Positions 1 to 7,171 of a stretch of 54,540 nt of DNA are shown here, one piece after another; position 1 is the stretch's first letter; each line of letters begins with the position of its first letter. The stretch spans positions 1 through 54,540 of the forward strand of contig NZ_JACHCQ010000039.1 of NCBI RefSeq assembly GCF_014205835.1, given 5' to 3'. The notes below the pieces were generated by a model. That model was not told where the DNA came from, made no database searches, and worked only from the letters and a program-made list of their open reading frames with translations. Both the position numbers and the translations under genes were made by a program. This DNA comes from Pedobacter sp. AK013 (GTDB taxonomy: Bacteria; Bacteroidota; Bacteroidia; Sphingobacteriales; Sphingobacteriaceae).

Positions 1-2
1 AC

Positions 3-59
3 CAGGGAATTAAGGGTAAAAAACCGGCGGAAATGGTCAATATAAATAACAAAAAATAA
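3..59 (+). CDS. 3' end of a CDS cut by the window edge
   Basis: An open frame enters from the left edge and ends in TAA, giving a lysine-rich tail ending MVNINNKK. A strong hairpin with a T-run starts about 58 bases later, which fits a real gene end. The 18 visible residues do not identify a family. It could also be a chance open stretch. Confidence 0.3.
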   Translation, partial: QGIKGKKPAEMVNINNKK

Positions 60-116
60 ACTCTAGTTCATTACCGAATTACTAAACCTTTACAGTAATG
101 ACGATATTGGGCATAA

Positions 117-146
117 AAAAAGCTTTGCAGTAGTGCAAAGCTTTTT
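117..146. terminator. Bidirectional intrinsic terminator
   Basis: A perfect 13-bp stem (AAAAAGCTTTGCA pairs with TGCAAAGCTTTTT) with a GTAG loop. T-runs occur on both strands. It lies between the partial + gene and the end of the minus-strand gene at 184, so it can serve both. Confidence 0.85.
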
Positions 147-183
147 GTTTTATTATAGATAGATGTTATGCGTATTCATTTGA

Positions 184-498
184 TTATAGAATCAGGATCA
201 ACAATAAAATGATGATAATGATTGCACCAACTGAAAGGTAAACACCTCCAGAAATTGCACGGGCCTGACCTTTTAATTCTCTTAACTCGCTACGTAAAGC
301 TTTACGCTCTGCTTTCGTTAAGTTAGATTTGTCCATGTCTCTGATTTCTTCAACGCGGGTTTTAATTCTTTCCAGCTTTACGGCTTGGTCTGCAGTCAAT
401 TCTGTTGGATTTTTTGCAGGCTTATCAGCTGCTTGAGCTGAATTAAAACTAATGCCTAGAGAGAAAACCAAGGCTAGCGTGTAGATGAATTTTTTCAT
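184..498 (-). CDS. Small secreted, C-terminally membrane-anchored protein
   Basis: A 104-residue protein with three visible parts. Residues 1-23 are a signal peptide ending AQA before ADKP. Residues 35-78 are a highly charged, probably helical segment rich in Lys, Glu and Arg. Residues 85-104 are a hydrophobic tail that ends the protein (GAIIIIILLLILIL). The layout suggests an envelope protein anchored by its C-terminus with the charged helix facing the periplasm. No family is recognised and no enzymatic motif is visible. It is monocistronic, with hairpins on both sides. Confidence 0.75.
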   Translation of the reverse strand: MKKFIYTLALVFSLGISFNSAQAADKPAKNPTELTADQAVKLERIKTRVEEIRDMDKSNLTKAERKALRSELRELKGQARAISGGVYLSVGAIIIIILLLILIL

Positions 499-536
499 AA
501 TATCTAATTTTTTAGTGTTCGATCTCTAGATAACAA

Positions 537-566
537 AAAACCTACCAAAATGTTCTGGTAGGTTTT
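537..566 (-). terminator. Intrinsic terminator of the SIMPL gene
   Basis: An 11-bp perfect stem (AAAACCTACCA with TGGTAGGTTTT) and an 8-nt loop. On the minus strand it is followed by a T-run. It lies 30 bases past the SIMPL stop and before the start of the next minus gene. Confidence 0.85.
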
Positions 567-595
567 GAAAAGCATTAATTTAACTGTTAAAATTC

Positions 596-1282
596 TTATT
601 TGATCTCGAAAATGGCATTTACTGTGAAATTCAGCTTAATTTTTTTAAAATCAATTTCGGGTGCGCCAGCGGCATCAGCCATTTCAGCTTTCATCGCGTA
701 ATTTCTATAAACGGGTTGTATTACATTGTCTCCACCGTCTTGTATTTCAATTACACCACCTAATTTATCACCTAAAGCCTCTACCATATATGCTGCTTTC
801 TCTTTTGCAGCTAATAAGGCCTTAATTTTGAGCTCTTTTTTTAAGGTTTCAATTTTAGAATAATCGTAGCTTTCAATGTTAGTATTCGCAATTCCTTTGG
901 CATCTATCGATTCTAGTATGGCGTTGAACTTATTCAGATCGCTAACTTTTAAACGGTATTGTTTGCTCGCTAAGAAATCGGGATTTTTCTTTTTTTCTGT
1001 AGCATAATTCCAGCTGCTTAAATTGCTAATGGTTAAATTTTCTTTTGCAATGCCCGCTTTTTGCACAGCGGCGTACAATTGTTTTTCCAATTCTGTAATG
1101 TCTACTTTTTTCTTTCCGTTTAAGTATTCTTTAAGTGAAATACCGATATAAATAATATCCGGTGTTACTTCTGTCTCTGCGGTTCCGCTAACATTAATTT
1201 TTCTACGTAAGTCTACTTGTTGAGCCATCGCTGATGATAATCCTAAAAATGCAACCAGTGCAAGTGCTATTAACTTTTTCAT
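596..1282 (-). CDS. SIMPL domain-containing (DUF541) secreted protein
   Basis: A 228-residue protein with a signal peptide at 1-20 (cleavage after AMA). The rest, about 28-227, reads as one SIMPL/DUF541 domain: it opens with the VSGTAETEVTPD segment, has the usual alternating strand/helix pattern, and carries the AKEKAAYMVEALG helix in the second half. SIMPL proteins are periplasmic or outer-membrane-associated and their biochemical role is poorly defined; oxidative-stress protection and ring-shaped oligomers have been reported for relatives. It is probably monocistronic, with its own terminator. Confidence 0.9.
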   Translation of the reverse strand: MKKLIALALVAFLGLSSAMAQQVDLRRKINVSGTAETEVTPDIIYIGISLKEYLNGKKKVDITELEKQLYAAVQKAGIAKENLTISNLSSWNYATEKKKNPDFLASKQYRLKVSDLNKFNAILESIDAKGIANTNIESYDYSKIETLKKELKIKALLAAKEKAAYMVEALGDKLGGVIEIQDGGDNVIQPVYRNYAMKAEMADAAGAPEIDFKKIKLNFTVNAIFEIK

Positions 1283-1451
1283 AATTATTTTTCTTTGTGT
1301 GTACTGTAATGATGTAAACTATGCACAAATTCCACACCGCTATTTTAAATATTTTAATTTTTTAATAATAAAATAGTGCAGAAGGCAGATAATGAAGCGG
1401 TTAGGTGTTTTTGTAAATCGACGAATTAATTGATTTTAATTAAATTGGACT

Positions 1452-2038
1452 ATGAAATATCAAATTCCTAATAATCAGGACGAAATACTGCCTAATAAGT
1501 TAAGTTTAACAAGTTTAGCTGATATTAATCTATCTGAATTTGAAGGTTTTTTAAAAGCAGAGATTATCTTGTCGAAAACTTTAACCGTAAGGACAAAATT
1601 TAATGTTTCTTATATTCTCGGAATTCATAAACTAGCATTGTCGCATTTATATAGTTTTGCTGGTAAATATCAGGATGTAAATATCTCAAAGGGAGGCTTT
1701 CCTTTTGCAGCTGCAAGATTTTTAAATGACACTATGCAGCGTTTTGAGATTGAAGTATTGTATAAATTACCAAAAAGTATGCTCATAAGCAAGAGCTGAT
1801 AAGCGATATAGCTAAGGTGCATGCTGAGTTATTATTAATTCATCCATTTAGAGAAGGAAATGGTAGGACAGCAAGGATTTTAGCCAATTTAATGAGTAGA
1901 AAGGCGGGATACGGTTCCTTAAAATTCGAAAAGATAAGAAATAATGAATTTGAAGATTATATTTTAGCAGTACAGGCCACTGCAAATAATGAATATAATT
2001 TAATGGAAAAATTTATAACATTTATTTTTCCAGACTAA
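1452..2038 (+). pseudogene. fic: Fic family AMP-transferase toxin, interrupted by a 1-nt frameshift
   Basis: Two overlapping frames together make one Fic/DOC protein of about 195 residues. The first frame (1452-1799) holds the N-terminal helices and the flap-like KGGFPFA segment. The second frame carries the complete catalytic motif HPFREGNGRTAR (consensus HPFxxGNGRxxR). The join is at the A5 run 1772-1776: one extra A, or a -1 slip there, gives LPKKYAHKQELISDIAKVHA without a gap. Intact Fic enzymes transfer AMP, or another nucleotide moiety, to target proteins. Every core residue is present, so the lesion is recent, a sequencing error in a homopolymer, or programmed slippage. No classical X XXY YYZ heptamer is present, which argues against strong programmed frameshifting. 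An antitoxin-like gene overlaps its 3' end on the other strand. Confidence 0.85.
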
Positions 2039-2177
2039 ATTCTATTTTTTTTAAAGCTGAAAGAGCTGAATCGTGAGGGATAGAAATACCTTCAATTTTA
2101 AATGAAGCAAGCATAGATTCCATAATCTGTACTCTCAAGCTAGCTTTCTTTTGTTTTTGGTCTTGCTTAATTTTCAT
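2022..2177 (-). CDS. Putative VbhA-like Fic antitoxin, convergent with fic
   Basis: A 51-residue protein when started at the second in-frame ATG (2177); the upstream ATG at 2222 would add a hydrophobic stretch that looks untranslated. Residues 25-30 read SFKIEG, which fits the Fic-inhibitory motif [S/T]xxxE[G/N]. It sits at the end of a helix (ESMLASFKIEG) followed by a second short helix, as in VbhA-type antitoxins. In that family the motif glutamate enters the Fic ATP site and blocks catalysis. The gene ends inside fic, and the two coding regions share 17 bp tail to tail. Function is inferred from motif and position. Class I antitoxins are usually encoded next to and in line with fic, so the convergent layout is unusual. 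Confidence 0.65.
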   Translation of the reverse strand: MKIKQDQKQKKASLRVQIMESMLASFKIEGISIPHDSALSALKKIEFSLEK

Positions 2178-2343
2178 ATTAAAATATACTGAAAACCAAT
2201 GAATGAATAAAATTATGCGCAAGGTTTTATGCTTAAATAGACGGAATTATAAATGGTTATAAAACCTAGCGCAGCAGAGTTTTTCTGCAGAATTTTAATC
2301 CTGTTTTGCAATAAGAATTGCAAAGGGAATTGAATTGTGGTTA

Positions 2344-2796
2344 TTAAACCTTTGATACTTTAACAGCTGTTGGCCCTTTTTGACCCATTTCTACTTCGAA
2401 TGTAACTTTATCACCTTCTTTAATCTGGGTGATTAAACCGTTTGCGTGAACAAAAATACTGTCTTGTGTTTCAGTGTTTTTAATAAAGCCGTAACCTTTA
2501 CTGTCGTTAAAGAAAGTAACTGTTCCTTTTTTAACAGGATTTTCATCAACGATGTCCTCTTGTCTTGAAATACCGATCTGAATATCTTCCGTATTAATTA
2601 CTTTCATTTTCTTCGGATCTGGTGGAGTAGAGGAGATGTTTCCGTTTTCATCAACATAAGCCATCATATCTTCAAGAGATAAGCCTTTTTTTGCATTAGC
2701 CTGGCGCTCTTCTTTTTTCTCTTGTTTGTCTTTTTGTTTTTTTAATCGTTTTTTTTCGTTCTCTTTTTTACTGTATGTTGCCTGAGATTTAGCCAT
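2344..2796 (-). CDS. Cold-shock domain protein with a charged N-terminal extension
   Basis: A 150-residue protein. The cold-shock domain is at about 87-150, beginning KKGTVTFFNDSKGYGFI, with RNP1-like KGYGFI and RNP2-like SIFVHA. These bind single-stranded RNA or DNA. Before it lies a Lys/Glu-rich, probably helical extension (about 1-38) and an acidic linker containing an LEDMMAYVDENG segment. Classic CspA proteins are about 65-70 residues, so the extension more than doubles the length. This extended form is seen in Bacteroidota. It probably acts as a cytoplasmic RNA chaperone; the role of the extension is unknown. Confidence 0.9.
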   Translation of the reverse strand: MAKSQATYSKKENEKKRLKKQKDKQEKKEERQANAKKGLSLEDMMAYVDENGNISSTPPDPKKMKVINTEDIQIGISRQEDIVDENPVKKGTVTFFNDSKGYGFIKNTETQDSIFVHANGLITQIKEGDKVTFEVEMGQKGPTAVKVSKV

Positions 2797-3068
2797 ATTT
2801 TATTTAATTGTTTTGTTTTGAAAGGTGAGTGGAATGGAGAATTATACAAAGATAACAATACTAAAGCATAAACACGATTTTATTCGGTTATGCTCTGTCA
2901 TCGTAGTTAACCATAGATAATAAGCAAGCAGTTTCGTTGAGGAAATACTTATGATAAATAATAGATGCTTTGACATCGCTACAATTGACCGCTTTTTATA
3001 GATAGATCGTCATTGCTGACGACTACTCGCGGCTTATCATAGGTTAAAGGATTTTATGTAATTAAACT

Positions 3069-3608
3069 TTAAGATGCTTGATTATCCCATTTATCTTTAT
3101 CTACCTGATAAACAAAATTCCATTTTAATGGCTCACCATAATAGGCTACTTCTAATTCAGCGATTTTAACGGCCCCTAATTTTTCAGCTGCTTTTTGTGA
3201 ACGGAAATTAGTGGCTCCAATATGTAAAATTACTTTGTTTACAAATTGAAAAGCATAGTTGAGCATTAAAGCTTTTAAGGCCTTATTATGCCCCTTGCCC
3301 CAAAACTCACGGGCAATAAAAGTGTAGCCAATGGCAACCGAACGCTCTATTTCATTTAGTTCGTAGTATCTGGAACTACCCACAACTTTATTGGTTCCTT
3401 TTTCATAAACGATAAAAGCACCCTTCGATTCTATTGCACCTTTAAAGAAATTTTCGAAAACTTCCCTCTTGTAACGGTCTTTATTGGGGTGCTGCTCCCA
3501 AATCAAAGGATCGGAAGCTACTGCAAAAAGAACTTCAAAATCTTCTTCTTTTAAGGGAACTACGGTAATTAAATCGTTTGCTAGTGTAGGCTGTAGATCG
3601 AAATTCAT
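3069..3608 (-). CDS. GNAT family N-acetyltransferase (RimJ/RimL type)
   Basis: A 179-residue single GNAT domain. Motif A/B is visible as EFWGKGHNKALKALML, the acetyl-CoA phosphate-binding loop and helix. It is followed by the strand VILHIGATNFRSQKAAEKLGA, where the NxxSxxxAEKLG pattern is typical of RimL-like enzymes. The substrate cannot be told. The start codon is 13 bp from a perfect 15-bp hairpin (3621-3654) that would lie in its leader. It follows fabV on the same strand, but the hairpin and a small REP-like element separate them. Confidence 0.9.
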   Translation of the reverse strand: MNFDLQPTLANDLITVVPLKEEDFEVLFAVASDPLIWEQHPNKDRYKREVFENFFKGAIESKGAFIVYEKGTNKVVGSSRYYELNEIERSVAIGYTFIAREFWGKGHNKALKALMLNYAFQFVNKVILHIGATNFRSQKAAEKLGAVKIAELEVAYYGEPLKWNFVYQVDKDKWDNQAS

Positions 3609-3620
3609 ATGGCTTGAATG

Positions 3621-3654
3621 TATAAACGGCTGGCTATGGAGCCAGCCGTTTATA
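3621..3654. promoter_or_regulatory. Strong leader hairpin upstream of the GNAT gene
   Basis: A perfect 15-bp stem (TATAAACGGCTGGCT with AGCCAGCCGTTTATA) and an ATGG loop. A T-rich tract follows on the + strand only. On the minus strand, the direction of fabV and the GNAT gene, no T-run follows and the GNAT start is 12 bases beyond. It could be a processing or attenuation element or a terminator for + strand transcripts. Confidence 0.55.
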
Positions 3655-3669
3655 ATTTATTTTTTGTGC

Positions 3670-3688
3670 CCCTGAAACGAGTTCAGGG
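3670..3688. repeat. Small REP-like hairpin
   Basis: CCCTGAA and TTCAGGG around a 5-base loop, followed by GTGAC. A related sequence in the opposite orientation lies at 26232-26248 (ACTGAA / TTCAGT). It belongs to the dispersed intergenic hairpins in this window. Confidence 0.5.
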
Positions 3689-3704
3689 TGACGCATCTGT
3701 GTTG

Positions 3705-4898
3705 TTAGTTTACCAAACCTTCAATTTCTACCACTTCTTGGGCATCTTTTTGATAATCAACTTTATCAATTTCGAAACCAAACAAGCTTAAGAAATCAGA
3801 TCTGTACCCTGGTAAATCACCTATTGTTGGTAAAGTTTCGGTTGTTGCTTCTTTCCAAAGTTCGGCAACTTTAGCTTGTACATCCTCGCGCATTTCCCAA
3901 TCGTCTATTCTGATTCTTCCTTTTTCATCAACAGGAACAGGGCTGCCTGTATATAAACGATCAGCATATAAACGTTGGATCTGTTCAATTGTACCTTCGT
4001 GGATACCTTCTGCTTTCATTACTTTATACAACAACGAAATATATAACGGGATTACCGGAATAGCAGAACTTGCCTGTGTTACCAATGCTTTGTTAACCGA
4101 TACGTAAGCCTTGCCATCAATATCTTTTAATTTATCGCTAATTTTAAAAGCAGTTGCTTCTAAGTCATCTTTGGCTCTTCCGATAGTTCCTTTACGGTAT
4201 ACTGGTTCGGTTAAAGCAGGGCCGATGTATGAATAAGCTACTGTGGTTGCACCTTCGGCAAGCAGGTTTTCTGCTTTTAAGGCATCAATCCACATAGCCC
4301 AATCTTCGCCGCCCATTACCGCAATGGTGTTGGCAATATCTTCTTCGGTAGCAGGTTCGATAGAAATTTCGGTTACATTGCCCGTGTGGAAATCGACAGT
4401 TTTATTGGTATAAGTTCCTCCGATCGGTTTTAAGGTAGATCGGTGAAGCACTTCCGTATCAGGATGTTTCCTCACTGGTGATGCCAGGCTATAAATGACC
4501 AAATCAACCTGGCCGAGATCAGCTTTGATCAATTCGATTGTTTTTTCTTTAATTTCTTTAGAGAATGCGTCGCCATTAATGCTTTTTGCATATAAACCAG
4601 CAGCATGGGCTTCTTTTTCAAAGGCTGCACTATTGTACCAGCCTGGTGATGCAGTTTTGCCTTCAGAAGGTGCCTTTTCGAAAAATACGCCAATTGTAGA
4701 AGCTCCGGAACCATAAGCAGCAGTAATACGCGAAGCTAAACCGAAACCGGTTGATGCACCAATTACCAATACTTTTTTAGGACCGTTTATAGCGCCTTTA
4801 GATTTTACATATTCAATTTGATTCTTTACGTTTTGCGTGCAACCATCAGGATGTGCGGTTAAACAGATAAAGCCCCTCATTCTAGGTTCGATAATCAT
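3705..4898 (-). CDS. fabV: Enoyl-ACP/CoA reductase (NADH), FabV type
   Basis: A 397-residue protein of normal FabV length. It carries out the last reduction of fatty-acid elongation (trans-2-enoyl-ACP or -CoA to acyl, using NADH). The start MIIEPRMRGFICLTAHP is the FabV signature. The Rossmann loop is VIGASTGFGLASR at 45-57. The catalytic pair has the FabV spacing Y-x8-K, read as Y234 and K243 in YRKGTIGRAK. FabV enzymes are generally tolerant of triclosan. The enzyme is cytoplasmic. A possible promoter on the minus strand (TTTG, 19 bp, TATCCTTA) lies upstream of the start. Confidence 0.95.
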   Translation of the reverse strand: MIIEPRMRGFICLTAHPDGCTQNVKNQIEYVKSKGAINGPKKVLVIGASTGFGLASRITAAYGSGASTIGVFFEKAPSEGKTASPGWYNSAAFEKEAHAAGLYAKSINGDAFSKEIKEKTIELIKADLGQVDLVIYSLASPVRKHPDTEVLHRSTLKPIGGTYTNKTVDFHTGNVTEISIEPATEEDIANTIAVMGGEDWAMWIDALKAENLLAEGATTVAYSYIGPALTEPVYRKGTIGRAKDDLEATAFKISDKLKDIDGKAYVSVNKALVTQASSAIPVIPLYISLLYKVMKAEGIHEGTIEQIQRLYADRLYTGSPVPVDEKGRIRIDDWEMREDVQAKVAELWKEATTETLPTIGDLPGYRSDFLSLFGFEIDKVDYQKDAQEVVEIEGLVN

Positions 4899-5379
4899 TT
4901 TTTGTTCTATTTACGTTTTGTAATGTTAAAATAAGTGCCATTTTAAGGATATTGAAAATACCATAATGCCCAAATCTTTAACGAAGATAAATTTTTAATT
5001 GCTTAACGTTAAATGAAATTTGTTTTTAACCGTAAAAGCATGTAAGGTTTTCGGGAATCGTGCTGAGTTTTATGTTAGGTCTGAGTGGAGACGAAGACTT
5101 ATCACAGCGGGAATTGAGTTTTATGAAGCGCACTACATGGTATTGGCTGAGCGTTTTTGTTAGGTGATTGTACCTCCGGTTCTCTTCCACCAATTTGCGA
5201 CTAATTTTACTGTCGAGGTAAAGGAGAAAGGCACGGAGAATACAAAGTTGAGCATATATATTATTAGATTTTACCTAAGACTTTCGACTACAGACTCCCG
5301 ACTTTCGGACTAATTATGCTCTTCTTTCGCATATTTCTATTAATTTAGCGGCACACAGATAAAACCGGTTTATCTTTTT
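4899..5379. other. Intergenic region without a recognised gene
   Basis: A divergent 481-bp gap between fabV and the DUF2490 gene. It must hold both promoters. I see no convincing ORF, RNA gene or strong hairpin. The stretch around 5280-5310 contains short near-repeats of GACTTTCGACTAC and GACTCCCGACTTTCGGACT. Confidence 0.5.
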
Positions 5380-6087
5380 ATGAAAAAAATATTATTATCT
5401 GCCGCTATGGTTCTCATTACGGCTGCTGGAAAGCTATATGCACAAACCCAACATCAAAATTCAGGTTGGTTTATGTTTTTAAATAATACCAAGTTTAATG
5501 ATAAATGGGGCCTTCAGTTTGATGTTCAATTACGCTCGGCTGATGATTGGAGTTATTTGAGAAATACCTTAGTGCGCCCAGCTTTACAATATTTCATTAA
5601 TAATAAGCACAATGTAGCCTTAGGATATTTATGGCAAACTACGCAGTCACAATCGGTAGTAGCTGGTAATTCATTTGCACATGAACATCGCATTTTTGAA
5701 CAGTATATATATAACCATAAAATAAAATCGGTTTTTGCCAGCCATAGGGTAAGACTTGAGCAACGCTTTATTGGTCGCACTGGTGAAGATGTTTTTTCGC
5801 AACGTTTCCGTTATTTCGTGAGGTTAATTCAGCCGCTGCAAAAAACTCAGCCTACATTTACAAAAGGGCCATTTGCGGCTTTGCAGAACGAGGTGTTTTT
5901 AAATCTTCAGAATAGAGATAAAATTAACAATAGCGTTTTCGATCAGAATAGGTTATACCTCGCTGCGGGCTATCGTTTTTCTAAGCAATTTGACCTGGAA
6001 GCTGGATATATGAACCAGGCTACCCATGGTGTTCTGAACAATACAGTTAATAATATTATTCAACTGGCTGTTTATACGAGGTTTTAA
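5380..6087 (+). CDS. DUF2490 outer-membrane beta-barrel protein
   Basis: A 235-residue protein with a signal peptide at about 1-21 (cleavage near LYAQ). The remainder is alternating strands with aromatic girdles (NSGWFMFLNNTKFNDKWGLQFDVQLR, then paired strands to the end). It finishes in VYTRF, the aromatic C-terminus expected for an outer-membrane barrel. The pattern fits DUF2490, a family of unknown function in Bacteroidota. The next gene starts 84 bp downstream on the same strand and is also a predicted barrel. Confidence 0.85.
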   Translation: MKKILLSAAMVLITAAGKLYAQTQHQNSGWFMFLNNTKFNDKWGLQFDVQLRSADDWSYLRNTLVRPALQYFINNKHNVALGYLWQTTQSQSVVAGNSFAHEHRIFEQYIYNHKIKSVFASHRVRLEQRFIGRTGEDVFSQRFRYFVRLIQPLQKTQPTFTKGPFAALQNEVFLNLQNRDKINNSVFDQNRLYLAAGYRFSKQFDLEAGYMNQATHGVLNNTVNNIIQLAVYTRF

Positions 6088-6171
6088 TGTTTTAAAGTCA
6101 TTTTTTGTTCAACAACTCTTAAAAATGTTAAAGCTGTTGTAATTGACTGGTCTTTTTGCTCAATTTGCCGC

Positions 6172-7062
6172 GTGAAAAGATTTACCATTCTATTTTTAGC
6201 ACTCTTGTTTGGCAAGCGCATGCAGGCACAAGAGATTAAAGCTGCTTCAACTAATAGTACGCCAACTTCGAAAAGTTTATTCAATCCTGAACATAAAAGG
6301 AAATTTTCCCGTAAAGGTGATTTTTATTTTCACTGGGGATATAATAGCTCCTGGTATGGTAAAAGCGATATTAGGTTTCAAGGGCCTAACTACGATTTTA
6401 CCCTGAAAGATGTAGTTGCGCACGATAGACAATCGAAATTAAGCTGGGCCTATTTAAATCCTGGTTTGATTACTGTACCGCAATATAATATCCGTGCCGG
6501 ATACTTCATCAAAGATAATTATAGTATCTCCATTGGTTGGGACCATATGAAGTATGTAATGGATATTCCACAAACTGTTGCTATTACTGGTCACATCGGG
6601 CCAAATATTTCTCCAGCCAACACTCCTACAGGTAATTTAGCTGGCGATTACAATGGCCAAAGCATTAACGTTAAGGAGAGTATGCTTACTTATGAGCATA
6701 CAGATGGTTTTAATTATGCCAATATCGAGATTGAACGTTATGACGATATCTGGGTTGCTCCAGGTGGAAATACTTCTTTAACCTTAGAAACCGGTTTAGG
6801 CGGTGGCATGATGGTTCCGCGTTCAGATGTACGTTTGTTCGGACAGGGCAGAAATAACCACTTCAGTATTTCGGGCTACGGTGTTTCTGCAAAAGTTGGT
6901 CTTAAGTTTTATGTTTGGAAAAATGTTTATTTACAGAACACCACTAAGTTTGGCGCTACAAATTTAACCAATGTGCATACCACTGGCTGGGACGAGTACG
7001 ACCATGCCAGTCAGAAGATTAACTATATTGAAAATATATGGCTGATCGGAGTTCAGTTTTAA
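6172..7062 (+). CDS. Predicted outer-membrane beta-barrel protein (GTG start)
   Basis: A 296-residue protein with a GTG start that gives a clean signal peptide at 1-20 (MKRFTILFLALLFG...MQAQ); no ATG does so. After a charged linker the protein is rich in amphipathic strands (FYFHWGYNSSWY, NIRAGYFIKDNYSISIGWDHMKY, VSAKVGLKFYVWKNVYLQN). It ends in GVQF, again an aromatic C-terminus. I do not recognise a named family. It is probably in the same transcription unit as the DUF2490 gene. Confidence 0.8.
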   Translation: MKRFTILFLALLFGKRMQAQEIKAASTNSTPTSKSLFNPEHKRKFSRKGDFYFHWGYNSSWYGKSDIRFQGPNYDFTLKDVVAHDRQSKLSWAYLNPGLITVPQYNIRAGYFIKDNYSISIGWDHMKYVMDIPQTVAITGHIGPNISPANTPTGNLAGDYNGQSINVKESMLTYEHTDGFNYANIEIERYDDIWVAPGGNTSLTLETGLGGGMMVPRSDVRLFGQGRNNHFSISGYGVSAKVGLKFYVWKNVYLQNTTKFGATNLTNVHTTGWDEYDHASQKINYIENIWLIGVQF

Positions 7063-7071
7063 AAGATATGG

Positions 7072-7091
7072 AAGGAGGCTTAAGTCTCCTT
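7072..7091 (+). terminator. Possible terminator after the barrel gene
   Basis: AAGGAGGCTT and AAGTCTCCTT form a stem with one G-T pair. TTGTTGTTTA follows on the + strand. The T-tract is weak. Confidence 0.45.
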
Positions 7092-7171
7092 TGTTGTTTA
7101 GTAGAAATTGTTTCTTCTTTCTTAGCCAGTGAGGAGAAGTTGTGTTGGCTAACGTGACAAGTATGCGCAAG

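Noticed and set aside
1741..1830. Programmed -1 frameshifting in fic as the preferred explanation
   Set aside because: No X XXY YYZ heptamer and no evident stimulatory hairpin or internal Shine-Dalgarno. A simple homopolymer deletion explains it.
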